Of a stretch of DNA of 64,000 nucleotides, positions 1 through 12,590 are shown in pieces. The notes under the pieces were generated by a model. The model saw nothing but the letters and a program-made list of their open reading frames with translations. It was not told the DNA's origin and did no database searches. Made by a program: the position numbers and the translations under genes. The stretch's first letter is position 1. Every line of letters starts with the position of its first letter. The DNA is taken from positions 124,001 through 188,000 of the forward strand of contig JBQMRR010000007.1 of assembly GCA_052174495.1 (NCBI GenBank). Reading direction: 5' to 3'. This DNA is from Arsenophonus sp052174495. Its GTDB lineage: Bacteria > Pseudomonadota > Gammaproteobacteria > Enterobacterales > Enterobacteriaceae.

Positions 1-1315
1 AACTTAGACTATTTGTGTAGTTAAAGCGCATTAAGATTGAATTGTAGGTTCGGTAGAGCTATTGCCTATATTATATATACCACTATTTTAAGCTTACCCT
101 CTCATCATTTAAACCAAGAGAATACTACTCGTTTGGTTTATCACTGTCATAAGGGAGTAAACATGAATCTCGATACCCTTTGCCAGATATACTTATATCG
201 TCAGATTACAGTAATCTATTATTTTTCTTTGAATTTGTCAATATAAGTCCCTTATCGTTACTTACAAGTAAGTAGGAGGTTCTGTTTAGTTAGGCAAGTT
301 TCCTTGTTTTTAGATGTGTCAATTTTACTAACCAGTTAAAGCTCATAGTAATATAATATCCTTGATATTATTGTTATCAGCATTATGGATAATCATACGG
401 TTTAAAGTCTCATAACCAGAGATGCCGATAGAAGTGTAGTTTTTATAATGACTAACAGTAATTAGGTGCTTAATGCCATCCTATATTAGGATTCAATCCG
501 CTTTATCATGGATTATCCTTTTCAGTATACTATGGCTTAAATTAATCGTCTTCGGATACTTATTATCCATCTTAATAAGTGTTGTTAGATATTCTTAGGG
601 TCGCTAGCATTCTGATAACTGTAGGTCACCATGTTTGTGTTGAGAGTCATCTCCTGATAGTCCCATATGTGTCTACTTGACAAGTTACGACCAGATGTAA
701 TATTGCTCAGTAGCAAGTTTTATGCTCATCATAACTATATTAGTTATCCAACAGTTTAATACTGTTTCTATGTAGTGTAAGAGCACAGTAGAACATTTTA
801 AACTATCTCTATGAGAATATTAGAGATGTGCTTGCTTTTTCCATAATAGCACAAAATTTTACGATAAAACTATTATAATAGAACTCAGTTATTAAAGATA
901 AGCTAAAAGATTTATCAGACGCCCCTTGGATATTTAATTAACTTAAGGCATCCTCTAGGTTAGGTTAACGATTAAGCTATATCAGTAATTCTGATGACGC
1001 GGCCATGGAGATATCTATGCTGTGTATCCGTTTGCTTGCTAGCAAACACCAGTATAGGAAACAGGCGCATCTTTTATGGTGTAATCATCCTTATCTTAGG
1101 AATTATCTACATAATGTAAAATGCCCATTCTTTAACTAACCAGCTTTTGAGTATGTGTTTTCAAGCTTAAAGCTTGTTTACTGATCGTTCGGTAATTATC
1201 TGGTTTTTATAATAGTTAAATCTTTAGATATCATACTCCCTATCAGTTTCATGATAATAAAATATTATCTAATTCTTGGAATACATTTTTATAATATCAT
1301 TTTACTAAAAATTTA

Positions 1316-1384
1316 TATAGCGCAGAAAACCATTTAATACCAAAATATTTTCTCTTTTTATATTAAATGATTTTCTGCGCTATA
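1316..1384. repeat. 24-bp near-perfect inverted repeat (hairpin)
   Basis: The left arm is 1316-1339 and the right arm 1361-1384, pairing at 23 of 24 positions around a 21-nt AT-rich loop. The outer half of the stem contains the motif GCGCAGAAAA. No T-tract follows on either strand as in a classical terminator. It sits in sequence with no recognisable gene. It may be a terminus pair of a tiny element or a relic regulatory structure. Confidence 0.75.
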
Positions 1385-4300
1385 ACCGGGCAATAATAAA
1401 ACTGTTCATCATGTCGTTAGCATCAGAAAGCCCTAGTTCATTTTCTGTCTGGCGCCGGTTGTCCGCTCTATTCTATCGAGTTTATGCAATCGATTAGTTT
1501 TTCTATCAACGGAGGCGCCTATAAGACGTATAAAGTTTGCTAACTGGCATAACATTTTTTCAATTCTCATAATAATTGTTAAAACTCGATTTAAAGTGTC
1601 TTTAAAATGCATTTTTACTAACAGCGTTAGTTTAGTCTTTAATTTCATTCGAGATCGTGGCGTTGGGCTTTGATCAGCAATTCCTACTCCAGTAAGTGGA
1701 TATCAGTTTTTTTAGCTTTATCGGTATATCAAATGCTAGATCAGATTAATACCCAGCTTTCAATCGAAATCAGCGATAAAGTTATGCTTGGCGATCCAAC
1801 TTTTCCAGAGGTTATCTAGCATCAGTAATGTACCCTGCATCCAGTAAGTCATTTGGTAGAAGTTACATTCTAACATTACCTTGCGTCGTAACTGAAGTAA
1901 CAAAAACAAATTCATTATCAGTAAACGTGAGGGCCCTAATTAATGTTGCTCATGGCTAGTAAGCTTTGAAGTGCCACTTTCCTACCTCTCCTAGCAGTTC
2001 TAGAAAATTAGCGGTTTGAATGCGTGCGAGCACTCCAGTAAATTCTAGAGATAGTGCTGTTGTACTGTTTTTGTTTCTCAAAAACCGATTTTAAATTAAT
2101 TGGATGACGACTTTTTGCGCTCTACTGTCATCAATCTTGCGATAGAGTGAATATTCGCTATCATAAAAGTATTTGCATAATAGTCAGTGCTAGTTTTCCT
2201 TATGCAAGGTAGAAATGCTAGTTCGTTAGGTTGTGTCCCGTCAGGGCGTTCCATTTCCTGAAATGGCGTGATTATCTATATGCGATCGAATTGTTATCTT
2301 TAAAATCATCACGGGTAATAGTGACTCTGCTTTTATAGGTGTTGTTATTAATGGTTTAACCTTAAACTTTTATCTGCTGGATATTAGATGCACCGATCAA
2401 CTCACGAAAAGTGAAGGAACTTCTGCAGCGAGTCCGTAGATATTGAATATATATGTCGAGGGAACACACACGCTCGTTGCTATTTCCTGATAATAGGATG
2501 CAACTATTTCAACTCATTCTAAAACTCTTTGCAAAAGTTGATCTCATCATGGCAGTAATTTGTTATTAACAATGAAGTATTGATTATTCTGCGTCCTAGT
2601 GATCTTGATTTTTTGTAACGTCTCGAGGTAATGTGCATACGTTACATGGTTTGTAACTCTTCCGTCGACAGGGTAATGCTTGGGGCTTTCATGGTTTTTA
2701 ATAGCCATGGTTAGGGTTTTAGTCTAAACCCAGGTCAGGTCTAGTGAATAGTGCCGCAAGATCGATTTTCAGTACGGCGTGATAACCTTATCGCTCAACT
2801 TACCCTCTCCTCTTTCTAAAATTGTTAGGTTCAGCTCAGCCAGCAGTGCTTTTAATGATTAATTTATTACAGGATCTATTAGGAGAGGGGGGTAATAGTT
2901 AATGCTTGATGTAAGTCCTTGGGATTCATACACGGCAATTTAAGCAGATGTCTATTAGATCCAGATGAATGGATGATATGGCTAATATCCTTGGAACAAG
3001 TGTTTGTCGCTGAGTGCGTAATAGCTAATTACCTGCAAAAATACGGAAACTTGCGGTTTTTAGGCTCTCAATCGTCTGCAGGTTCCAATCTAATTTGATT
3101 CATGCTCGGTATTATTTTATCTCACTGAAAACGTGCGCTGGTAGTTATAAGAAAGAAACCATCCCAATGGCGCTTTTAAAACAGTTTCTCCTGGTTATAA
3201 TCGATTTTGATGAGTTGTTTAAGTGTACTATCATTACCGAGTAGGGACCCGCCCGTGTCACCATGCGATTTAAACGCAACTGCTTTGTTAATTTATTCAG
3301 TATTTAGTTAGCGTCCAGGAGGACCGTCATATCCAGAACATGACTAACAAGAATTAACCTAATAATAGCCCTCATGATAAAAAAGCAAAGCATCTCGATG
3401 TTGAATACCGCATAAACTATCTTGGAAACTGGAGTTTATCATCATGTCACCAGTGTGATAGAGTGAATGTGGGATTTTGAATTAGCTTAAGTTAACATCA
3501 AAGAAAAGGTAGGTTAGTTTTATAGCTAAGCAATTTAAAATGATTACAGACTATTTATTGTAGCTTCCTATACTATCCAACCCCCCTATAATATCTGATA
3601 AAGAAACATCACTTACTGTTATTAAAATAATGCCGTTTGGATATTATTTTATCAGGAATGAGGTTGATCTCAATCAGGATTAACAATCTCTGGTGATAGT
3701 CTGAATAACTCTATTCAAGCCGCTTTAAAAAAGCTGTAGTGCGTTCAAAATATTTTTTAAAATTTACAAATGAAATCGCATAAGGCGTGGGTCCACACCT
3801 GGCACAAGCATTTATGGAAGCAGGGTTTTCCATAGCTATTCTGCCATAATATTCAGGATATCTTACTCGCTGTTGAGATCCAGTTCCATAAACGGGGGTG
3901 AGCCGGAATAAGAGACTTCAGCCATGGATGCATCTCTGATTTATTACCACTGATTAGTAACTGATTGTGCCGTATTAACCTCGATACACATCTATTTATC
4001 TCTTCAATCGATCCTCATCAAGTGCATCATAATTGCTGTTACTAGTCACTCTTGAGGCTGTAACCATGATGTTAATGCTTAGTAATAATATGAGATTGCT
4101 AAAAAAAGGGGGAGGTCCCCTATATCTGCCATACCTTCACTCTAAAACGCCTATAGTAGAAAAAGGAGGTGCCCAGCGGCGATCGGATAGATTACCTGAG
4201 TATCTTATTTAACTCATTGCAGTTAAACAAATATAGTTTTCAGATGCTTAAGGATTAATCACTGTAGTTAATTTAATCTGTGATGTTTTCTCTTGCAAAG

Positions 4301-6302
4301 CATTATGATTTATATAGAGGCAAATGTGCTCTTAAGAGTAAAGCGATATACCCACTTGCTAATAGATAACAACAATTATACAGATTCAACTTCTCTCATT
4401 GATCTAATCAATACTTCCATTAATAATATCAATTTATATGCCGATAATATCTTCTTTGATTTTTCTTAATCTTCTTGATACCTATTTATTACAGCATCCA
4501 GAGACTATCGGAGTACCTGCTACACCGTAAGGGATATTCACGCAATTTTATGTCTCTATAATCCGTCTCTATAATCTGTTATTTTCGAAATAAAAATTAG
4601 GTTTTGTTCTGGTCTTTATTTCATAATATATACAGCCTTTATCTTTGTCAGCATAGGAAAGAGTGCAGACACATCCCGACAACAATATTACTCCAATTTT
4701 ATAATTCTTTTCACTGTTAGTAATGCAATAGGGTTTCACTTATTGCTAGTGGAAGATGAATTGACGCTTATTGAATGCGTAAAATATTATTATCGGCACA
4801 CCGCTTTCTATAAATACGCGCGCCTAAATAGTAAAAAATTTAACTCATCCCCCAAGTCTATTGTTCAGCTCTTTGACTAGTGGTTTACATAAGAGACCCT
4901 CTTTAATTCAAGAAATTTTAGGATTATTATTTGCTTAATAACGAATGTCTCCGCACTGTGACAATATGATCAGCCTATATCTGGCGTCATTTTTATCTTA
5001 CCATCATCAAAAGGGGGTAACTCAGTTTATGACGATTTTCGCACTAGATTTGTTTACACCACTCTCTATTCTTATGGGTGTGTAGGGTTCCGGAGTTTTC
5101 TTTAATATGCAGTATTAACGCCATAAAGCCGCTGTTTTAGTAAGGTACATTACCCACACAAATAATAGAAGTTAAACCTGTTTTGGCGATAATTATCTTT
5201 ACCAGAATGCGTGATCGTAACGAAAAATTTTGCTATCTAAGGCTGCATGCGAGTGGCTGGTGCGTTACCTCTTACGAGCACCATAATGGCAAGTTAGGGA
5301 TAAACCTCTACAGTTGTTATTAATTGTTCATAGCAGCTAATATTTATAGGGCACTCGTATTGATGTTTTATATATCGTTACCAGAACGGAATGCGACATG
5401 CATACCCAAGTTACATGACTTTGGTATTACCTTAGCTGTCAGCATCACCTGTTTCCCACCATTTAAGCTTTTTTAGCCAAAGGTATCAGGGTCTCAATAA
5501 AGTCCCTCCGAGATATTCTCTAAGAGGAAATGCCACGGTCCATTTCCTGTATCACAGATCGTAATAAAGATATTCAGTTGTATCGTTTTAGCGATAGTAA
5601 ATACCTAACGTCAATAGTGTCGCCTATTACTTAAATCAGTTCCTGGTAATTTGATACCCTGTGCGGAAGTAGGAAATCGCCTTTTTTGTGATAGATGGGG
5701 TCACACGTTCAAATTGATCAATTATAGCATGATACTCCCTTATACTTCCAGCGAAAAGATACTGCGGTCAGCAGTTTAAATCAGCGTGCGATCATTCCAT
5801 CTCATGGTTAAAAGTTGCCGCTATTACTAAAATCAGAAGTCAGTCAGCACTGGCGTTCAAATTGTTGCGACTAGAGTTCTCTCTCCACTACATCTATAGT
5901 ATGGCGTTTATCTGATTGACTTTTTATGAGACACCTGATAGCATAATCTGTGTTATCGCCAGTGGCTATAAGGATAGTATAAATACCATATCCCCTATTC
6001 ATAAGCCTCCAGCAATGAAGTACGTGTCTTATTTCTAGATCTAGAAGTAAGGATCGTTATGATAACCATCATCTTCAGAAAATAGTTTCAGGAAAACCTA
6101 TTCATATCCTTGTATTTAATCGTATCAAATACCAGACGTATAGCAGCTCGGTTACCGGTTAAGTGGAGATAAAAGGTTATTCATTCTCCGGTATAAGATA
6201 AATGATATCCCTGTTAAATATCTGTAAGAGTTAACGTAAATTAGCGTTATGGGTCTTCTTATAGTAATGCATTGTGCACTTCACTAAGCAAACAAACACC
6301 TT

Positions 6303-6330
6303 TATCACTGACCTTCAAAGATCAGTGATA
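6303..6330. repeat. 9-bp perfect hairpin
   Basis: TATCACTGA (6303-6311) pairs perfectly with TCAGTGATA (6322-6330) across a 10-nt spacer. There is no flanking T-tract and no neighbouring gene, so function is unknown and chance is possible. Confidence 0.4.
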
Positions 6331-8134
6331 TACCGAGGATTACTTTAAATATCAGGCTCCTACAAGACAATCATTGCCATAAAATAGTAAGAATACCGTT
6401 AGTGGCGACCTTAAACTTCAAACTCATCCCGGTGCGAAAATAATCTCTTCAGCCAGACGGGATAATATCCACATCACTGCCACCATTATGGTGTTTTTCT
6501 GTTTGAGAGTGCTACCTGATATAAGATTTCCCTACCGGCAGCGGCAGATATAAATTTTAGAAATTTGTCAAAATTCCGCACGCTGTAATTCTTAAAGATA
6601 AACAGCTAAATTCTAGGATTATCGTACAGTTCTTCTGCTGGGTCTTTGGGTAGATGGTTTTGGCTTTTTTACCTCATGAAAAATCTCCAGCTAAACGGCT
6701 GTAACATCCCATTCCCTGCATGATTATTTATCGCATAATCATAGTTTACAGTAGTCGTCTGGATTAATACAGAACACCGCTAGATACCACTAAGTTGACG
6801 GCGATCAGGAAAATTTACTCTTGAACCAGGTTTCAGATAATTTCTTGAATACATAGTTTTTAAAACAAAGCATCGGTGCCTTAAATAGCACATTATTAAA
6901 CTATGACGGATCAGGTGTGCCACTTTTTCAGGCAGCATTGCCTAGATTTTTTGGGCGCTTTTGAGGTTATCCAGTCACTGAATACGTCATTAGATACTGC
7001 ACATCGTTAGACGGCACTTGCTAAGTTCAGAAAACAGATAAATATCTTTTTCTTCTAGATCAGCGGTAAAATCTACCAGGGGCGGGGTTATATATCACCA
7101 TGCTCTACTGTCTGTAAATAGCGCCTAGCGCGATTATTTGGGTGATGCTGGACTAGTCGGATGTTCGGGAGCACAACTTTTATCTGTGGTATATCGCTCC
7201 TTTTATCTGCCTATCTAGTGATAATGCCAGTAGTAACCATGAATATCAATAACCTGTTTTATTGTTAGCACCTCATTTAATTTACGATCGTCGTTACTGT
7301 CGATGTCGTTAATATTTTATGCTTACTCACTGGCAAGCACCTGATAGGCGTTATTTCCAATATGAAGCCCGTCTTCTTCCCCCATAAGCATATTGTTGTT
7401 AGTTTCATTATAGAGCCACTACAACCGTATAATCACCGTGACGCCCACTGAACACTTAACTGCGTACTCTTATATTGTGCGGACATTGTCTAATTATGGA
7501 ATACCGCTAGTCGCTTTTTGATATGCAGAAAATCATCCAACGTGGACTGATTGGCTAACTAAGATTAGATTTTGTGTCTCTAGCTTGCTTTAAGTCTAGG
7601 AATTATTCGATATAACATTTTATCTAGAACGTAATACAATTCATCATATTTCAAATCGAAATATAGCCGATATGATCGGCTTGGGAAAATCTCTGGTGTT
7701 TTGCACGGTGGAGTTTAAGATTCATCATATCAGAACGTGGCAGGTAGATCAGAATGCAGAATATTATCTGTTTTTCTGGTCATAATTGACGTTTCTTATC
7801 GCCTTGCGATTGGTCAAAGCTAGCGGGCGATGGCAGTACTACAAACACTAACAGATTGCCCTTGGGGGCGAAACCATTGCCGAAACAGTAATGATACTCT
7901 TCTGTAAAGGCAGATATCATCATCTTATGATGCGATTAATACCAAGAGCTATTACCCTGTCTTTACCTTATTTTCTCGCCCTCAACTCAAACTGTACGGT
8001 AGAAATTCAAAGCGTAGGAGGTGTCATTATAGCCTTTTAATTGGCAGGGAGAACATATAAGTATCCCTTAAATTTAGCAGTAATACATCCATATCGTACT
8101 GGATAAGCACATTTGCTATTATGAGTTTTTATGG

Positions 8135-9140
8135 ATATGTTGAAATGTTATTTGCTTGCTTATATAAAATTTATAGTCAGGTTTGTATTTTTAATTGTTC
8201 TGTTTTCAAACAGTCTTCTTCAGGTCAGATAAATTTAATAAATAAAACGATCTTTCACAATGAAATCTACTCATAAATCCTTTATAATCGGTTAATATAA
8301 TCGTTTACATTTTTAATATAGAATTTATTAGCAATAACTCTCAAGTTATTGAACGTTATTAAGTAATGATAATTAATTTTATCCTCGCTAGCATAAGTTT
8401 CGTACCATTTATCTCCGTCTGAGGAAAAGATGGAGACTCTTTATCAATAATTATCTCAAAAACAGCTAATGCATTCTGTATTAAACTCTTTAAGAATCTC
8501 TTCCTAATATGATTCCTTATCAATCTCGAGCTGATTTTAATACCGCACGCGATTTGTTCTTTCCTTTTACTTCTACTTTTCGGATTTCTACCTTTCTACG
8601 TTGAATATAACAATTCCCTTTAAAAGATTAGAAAAACATGTTTCATCGACTTCAAAAATACTACATAATAAATTTATGTTGTCTGGTTGCAACTGAAGTA
8701 AGAAAATAGTAATGCCAATCTAAACGCTGTTTTTAAAACAATACTTGTTTATTTCGCTGACTCTCCTCGTAAAGTCAAACTATTTAACATATATCGCAGA
8801 TAACTAAACCATTTATCCTTCTAATTTAGTCTTTATCAGAGAACTTGGAGTAAGATTCTTAAATGTTTTTGCAATCAGAAGCTTTGCAACAATATTCCTG
8901 TAACTATAATTAATGTCTTCAGCGAATAATATATTCACTGTACAATGTGAGAAGTGATAAAATAGAATGAGTTATTTTAACTAATGAATCAATATCATGA
9001 GATTGTCATCGAGCTAACTAATGAGTTGTAGCTTTACATTAGCAAGAAGTGAGGAAATAGTTCTTTATCTTTATAATTGTTTGTTTTTATACTAATCCCT
9101 ATAGCGAAATTCCTTCATATAGGATAAGGGATTTTTACCA
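8135..9140 (-). mobile_element. IS1595-family remnant, copy A
   Basis: This minus-oriented relic matches the other IS1595-like copies in the window (21.3, 24.3, 31.4, 38.2 and 53.9 kb) along about 1 kb, the usual size for that family. The terminal block near 9,105-9,140, which resembles GGGATTTTTACCAATAA, recurs at the matching end of other copies. The transposase frame is broken throughout, so the copy is dead. Confidence 0.65.
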
Positions 9141-12100
9141 ATAAACCTGTTCTAAAATAGTTATTTTACTCTTTATAACTACTTTTTAAAGAGAAAAAAT
9201 TGTTGCTTATTGAGCCTTTTATTGAAAACTAAATAGTTTTTACGATACCTGGTTAATCTTTTGCACTTCTATTAATACTAGACTTATTATAACGTTACTT
9301 TCATATCGCGAGATCGTTATGTTCTTCAATATCAGTTTTCAATACGGTATTCTCCCATTGCTGATAACAATCACTGGTAATCCAAAGACATATACTTTTT
9401 TGCCCGATAAGATCAGTGTATTTTCTGCTTCTGTTAATATCACTTTCATACCCTGTGTTTTGTACATCTATTTAATACATTTTTGCTGGTTCTGATATTC
9501 TACCGTTATTGAAAAAGCTAGATATTTACTGCATCCTAGATCGCTTAACAAAGATAAATAACATCCATTCAGCGCATAATAATCTTCCTATCATTATGAA
9601 TGTAGTACTCATCATTAATTTTCGACCGTGTTTATCCGCTAGTTTATCAATATAGTAAATATTATTAAGAAAATAAATTTTTTAATAGATAACGATGCGT
9701 TTAATTTGCGGCATAGTAGGTTAATTAACTCAAACTGGATTACTCATTCTAGCTTGATACCATTATTTTCTAGTTTACATCGCAAAACACAATCGGACCG
9801 TAATGCTGCACATAAGGTAGTTTAGTTTGGGGAACTCATTTTTCAGATAAGTGTTGTAGCACTCGCTAACCCCACACAGACCATTGATTAATCAGCCTAT
9901 TAAAAGGAAAAGTGGTAGATTTTTCGGCGCGCTCTGCTGAGCTAAGGTCTCAAGGATGGTCCTTTGTCCATATTGAGTATTCAATATCGATTTAATCGCC
10001 TTGCCAGTCTTGCGCACGATTTCTCTATGAGCACCAGCACCATAATAGGTGGTAAAGCAACAGAGAATGTATGATTTATCTATTCAATAATACCGCGTCT
10101 TTGCGGATTCCTTGGAATGTGTCGGATGTTAAACATCCAAGCGAATTAAAACACCGATAGTATCTTCATCGAGCATGTTATTGGTTTCGTTGCTACCGTT
10201 ATCCGAATAATAGAGAAACGAGCTTTTCGTATCTGGTAATGCTATACTGCATGGCATTGATGATGAAAATCATGTTCTCGAAGAGCATCAAGTTCCAGTC
10301 ACTGATATAATGGCAGTTGCTATCAATAATAAAGATTACTTCTAGCGAAAAATAGTTTACCGTAATTATGGTGTTTAACTTTCATCATCATGCCATGATT
10401 GTTTCTAATATCTAGAGATATTTTACTGGTAAACTCCTTTAGTCACAGTGGACAAATCCTTTCACCTAGCAATGTTCATCATCGATTTTTTCTTGCCCTG
10501 TTTGACAGTTTCAGGAAACCTCTCCATCCCATGTAGTATCACATTGTAGAAATGAAAAAAAACTGATACAGCTAGAGTTAGCCAGCTAGTATAAAATTCA
10601 CATTATATCTCCTTTTTTATATTATAGCTATTTAGCTTATGATAATGTAATAGGATAGCCATAACCAAGATAATTTATTCCGGTTTAAGCACTCACGGTT
10701 CTCTGTTGCAACACTATAAGGCATTCGTTGGCTGTGATAAATTATGTAATCGACCAGCCAGCATTAATGGTGATTTTAGTGAATTGCTTTCGCTATCCTT
10801 TCTTAGGATTAGCCACCTGTGCACCGCTTAGGTGACGCCATAAAAAACTGATATTCTTTTTTTACTTACTGAACAATAAAAAAGATTACCTGGGGTAGCT
10901 ATAACGCAATCGTTGGTTGATGCTGAGTGTATGCTTCACCACTAAGATGTAGCATAGATAATCTAGCACTGCTTATCTGTTGGATTAAATAATTTATTTT
11001 ACTTCTAAACTTTGATGTCTAGATATTTGTGTTTTATTGAAATACTGAACCTTAGGTCATTTATTTAGCTGTAAAACTGATCTTCTTAGTTAGGCGATAC
11101 GTTTATATTTTAAAGGGAGGATCAAACAAATTTCTTAACAATGATCTTTTAGACCAGAGTTTAAAGAGAGTTATCTTTATATAAACTCCTTTAATACAGC
11201 TTTAACAATATAATTACCTGCGTAAATCACGGTTTATTTTTTATTTAGAATTATTATTCGATTATCTTAAAAAATTAGTGATATAAATAATCACAATTGT
11301 ATTATATGTATAGATATTGGTAGATATTGGCGTTGCACAAAAATAAAAAATTAAGCTTTCTTTTTAGTTAAAATATTAGTTAAATTAACTAATTATAAAA
11401 AATGGTTATATAAAATAATGATTTTGATTTTGTGGTGCTAAATCAAAAAAAAATATACAGAGTAGGCTGAAAAAGCTAATATATGAAAGAAACCTTAGGA
11501 AGGTTATTCCTGAATAGGGTTTTCTTACTCAACATTAAATAATTACTTTATAAGGAGATGATGCCTAGAGTTGATGTGATTATGAAAGTCTATGAATATA
11601 AGACAAGTTTCATTTAATTGGTTAATTTTAGTAACAGAAATTATACAGCAAGCATAGCAGTAGTTACATATCATCCGAGCTTAACTCGATATGCAAGCTT
11701 ATAGCAGCTATTTTGATGAGCTTAGAATAGGAAAACGCTATAAAATATCTAAATTACTAGGTCGCAAAAAAGTTGAAGTACTACTAGCCTCCCTACTAGG
11801 ACAAAGCAGATTAAATTTACATAGGATTTCAGGAAATCTAAAGAAAGGTAATCTAAATTTGCAGAAACTATTAACTGATCGCGTTAGAGAGATTTTACTA
11901 TATAATCAAGGAATGAGTTTTCTTGTTTGAGAAATAAACTATAAGCATTATATCAGTACTTTAGGCACTCATTAAACTTTAATGCTTTGTATTTTTTATT
12001 TTTTAGTAAACTCTCTTAAAAAGAGAGTAAGTCTTTTACGATAAAGTATGAAATAAATTACGGATCTATAGTCAAAATTTATATATTTTTAATAGTAATT

Positions 12101-12590
12101 AACTGCTGTTTATACATTATTGGCAGGGTACTCAACTGATAAAAATTGCTTTCATATCACTGAACTAGTTCTTGATGTTATGCATATTATGTCAATAATA
12201 CAGTTAGATATTCTATCTGACCATTAGTCGGACTTAATAAACAAAGACAGCAATTATATATGGGCAGTAGAGGTTTTATGATAGTTGGCTTGTCAATTGG
12301 CGTAAAAACACTTTTATCAATTGGATTGACTCATACTGCTAATTGGTTGATAAAATCCTCACTCTAGTATGGGATACCTATTACCGGAAATAATTTGGTA
12401 TTTTAGCAAAAGTTATTTCTAGAAATCCTTCGTACAGTACAAGGGTTTCTATCAATAATCCTTTTCAAGATAGCCTGAATTTTTCAGAAAATAATTTATG
12501 TGACTAGGAGCGAAGTCTCTTCAAAAACAAAAACTAACAAATCAGGACGACTACTCGTAACTTCCTGTGTTATAATCGCTTATTTATCCG
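9141..12590. other. Non-coding stretch without assignable genes
   Basis: I see only short broken frames. The stretch near 9,290-9,480 read on the minus strand looks protein-like but matched nothing I recognise. Around 12,418-12,455 there is a block resembling an IS1595 terminus, with no clear element body next to it. One 79-codon frame is listed separately. Confidence 0.5.
11691..11930 (+). CDS. Unrecognised 79-codon open frame, doubtful gene
   Basis: The frame opens at ATG and encodes a basic, leucine- and lysine-rich 79-residue protein with no cysteine, no signal peptide and no membrane segment. Its middle, with segments such as DELRIGKR and LDL-like leucine spacing, reads more like a real protein than the surrounding shadows, so it could be the tail of a decayed gene. 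I do not recognise the family, there is no good ribosome-binding site just upstream, and both flanks are non-coding. It may equally be a chance frame in AT-rich DNA. Confidence 0.2.
   Translation: MQAYSSYFDELRIGKRYKISKLLGRKKVEVLLASLLGQSRLNLHRISGNLKKGNLNLQKLLTDRVREILLYNQGMSFLV

Larger units (their letters stand above)
1..8134. other. Gene desert, G+C-richer than the rest of the window
   Basis: No open frame longer than about 70 codons occurs here and no protein family could be recognised. By eye the 2-8 kb part is clearly richer in G+C than the other non-coding stretches of the window, which suggests former coding DNA not yet fully drifted to A+T. Short minus-strand stretches read like protein between stops and frameshifts, for example around 7,200-7,480 and 6,420-6,540, but none was assignable. 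Two hairpins are listed separately. A decayed prophage, large surface or toxin gene, or biosynthetic cluster are all possible; I cannot choose. Confidence 0.5.

Noticed and set aside
37..246. 69-codon frame near the window start
   Set aside because: Composition is that of random AT-rich translation, with no motif or homologue recognised.
1433..1648. 71-codon minus-strand frame
   Set aside because: No family, no ribosome-binding site, lies in the gene desert. The opposite strand reads equally protein-like (VWRRLSALFYRVYAID), so neither can be called.
12418..12455. Block resembling an IS1595 terminus
   Set aside because: No element body could be recognised next to it, so it was not annotated as a copy.
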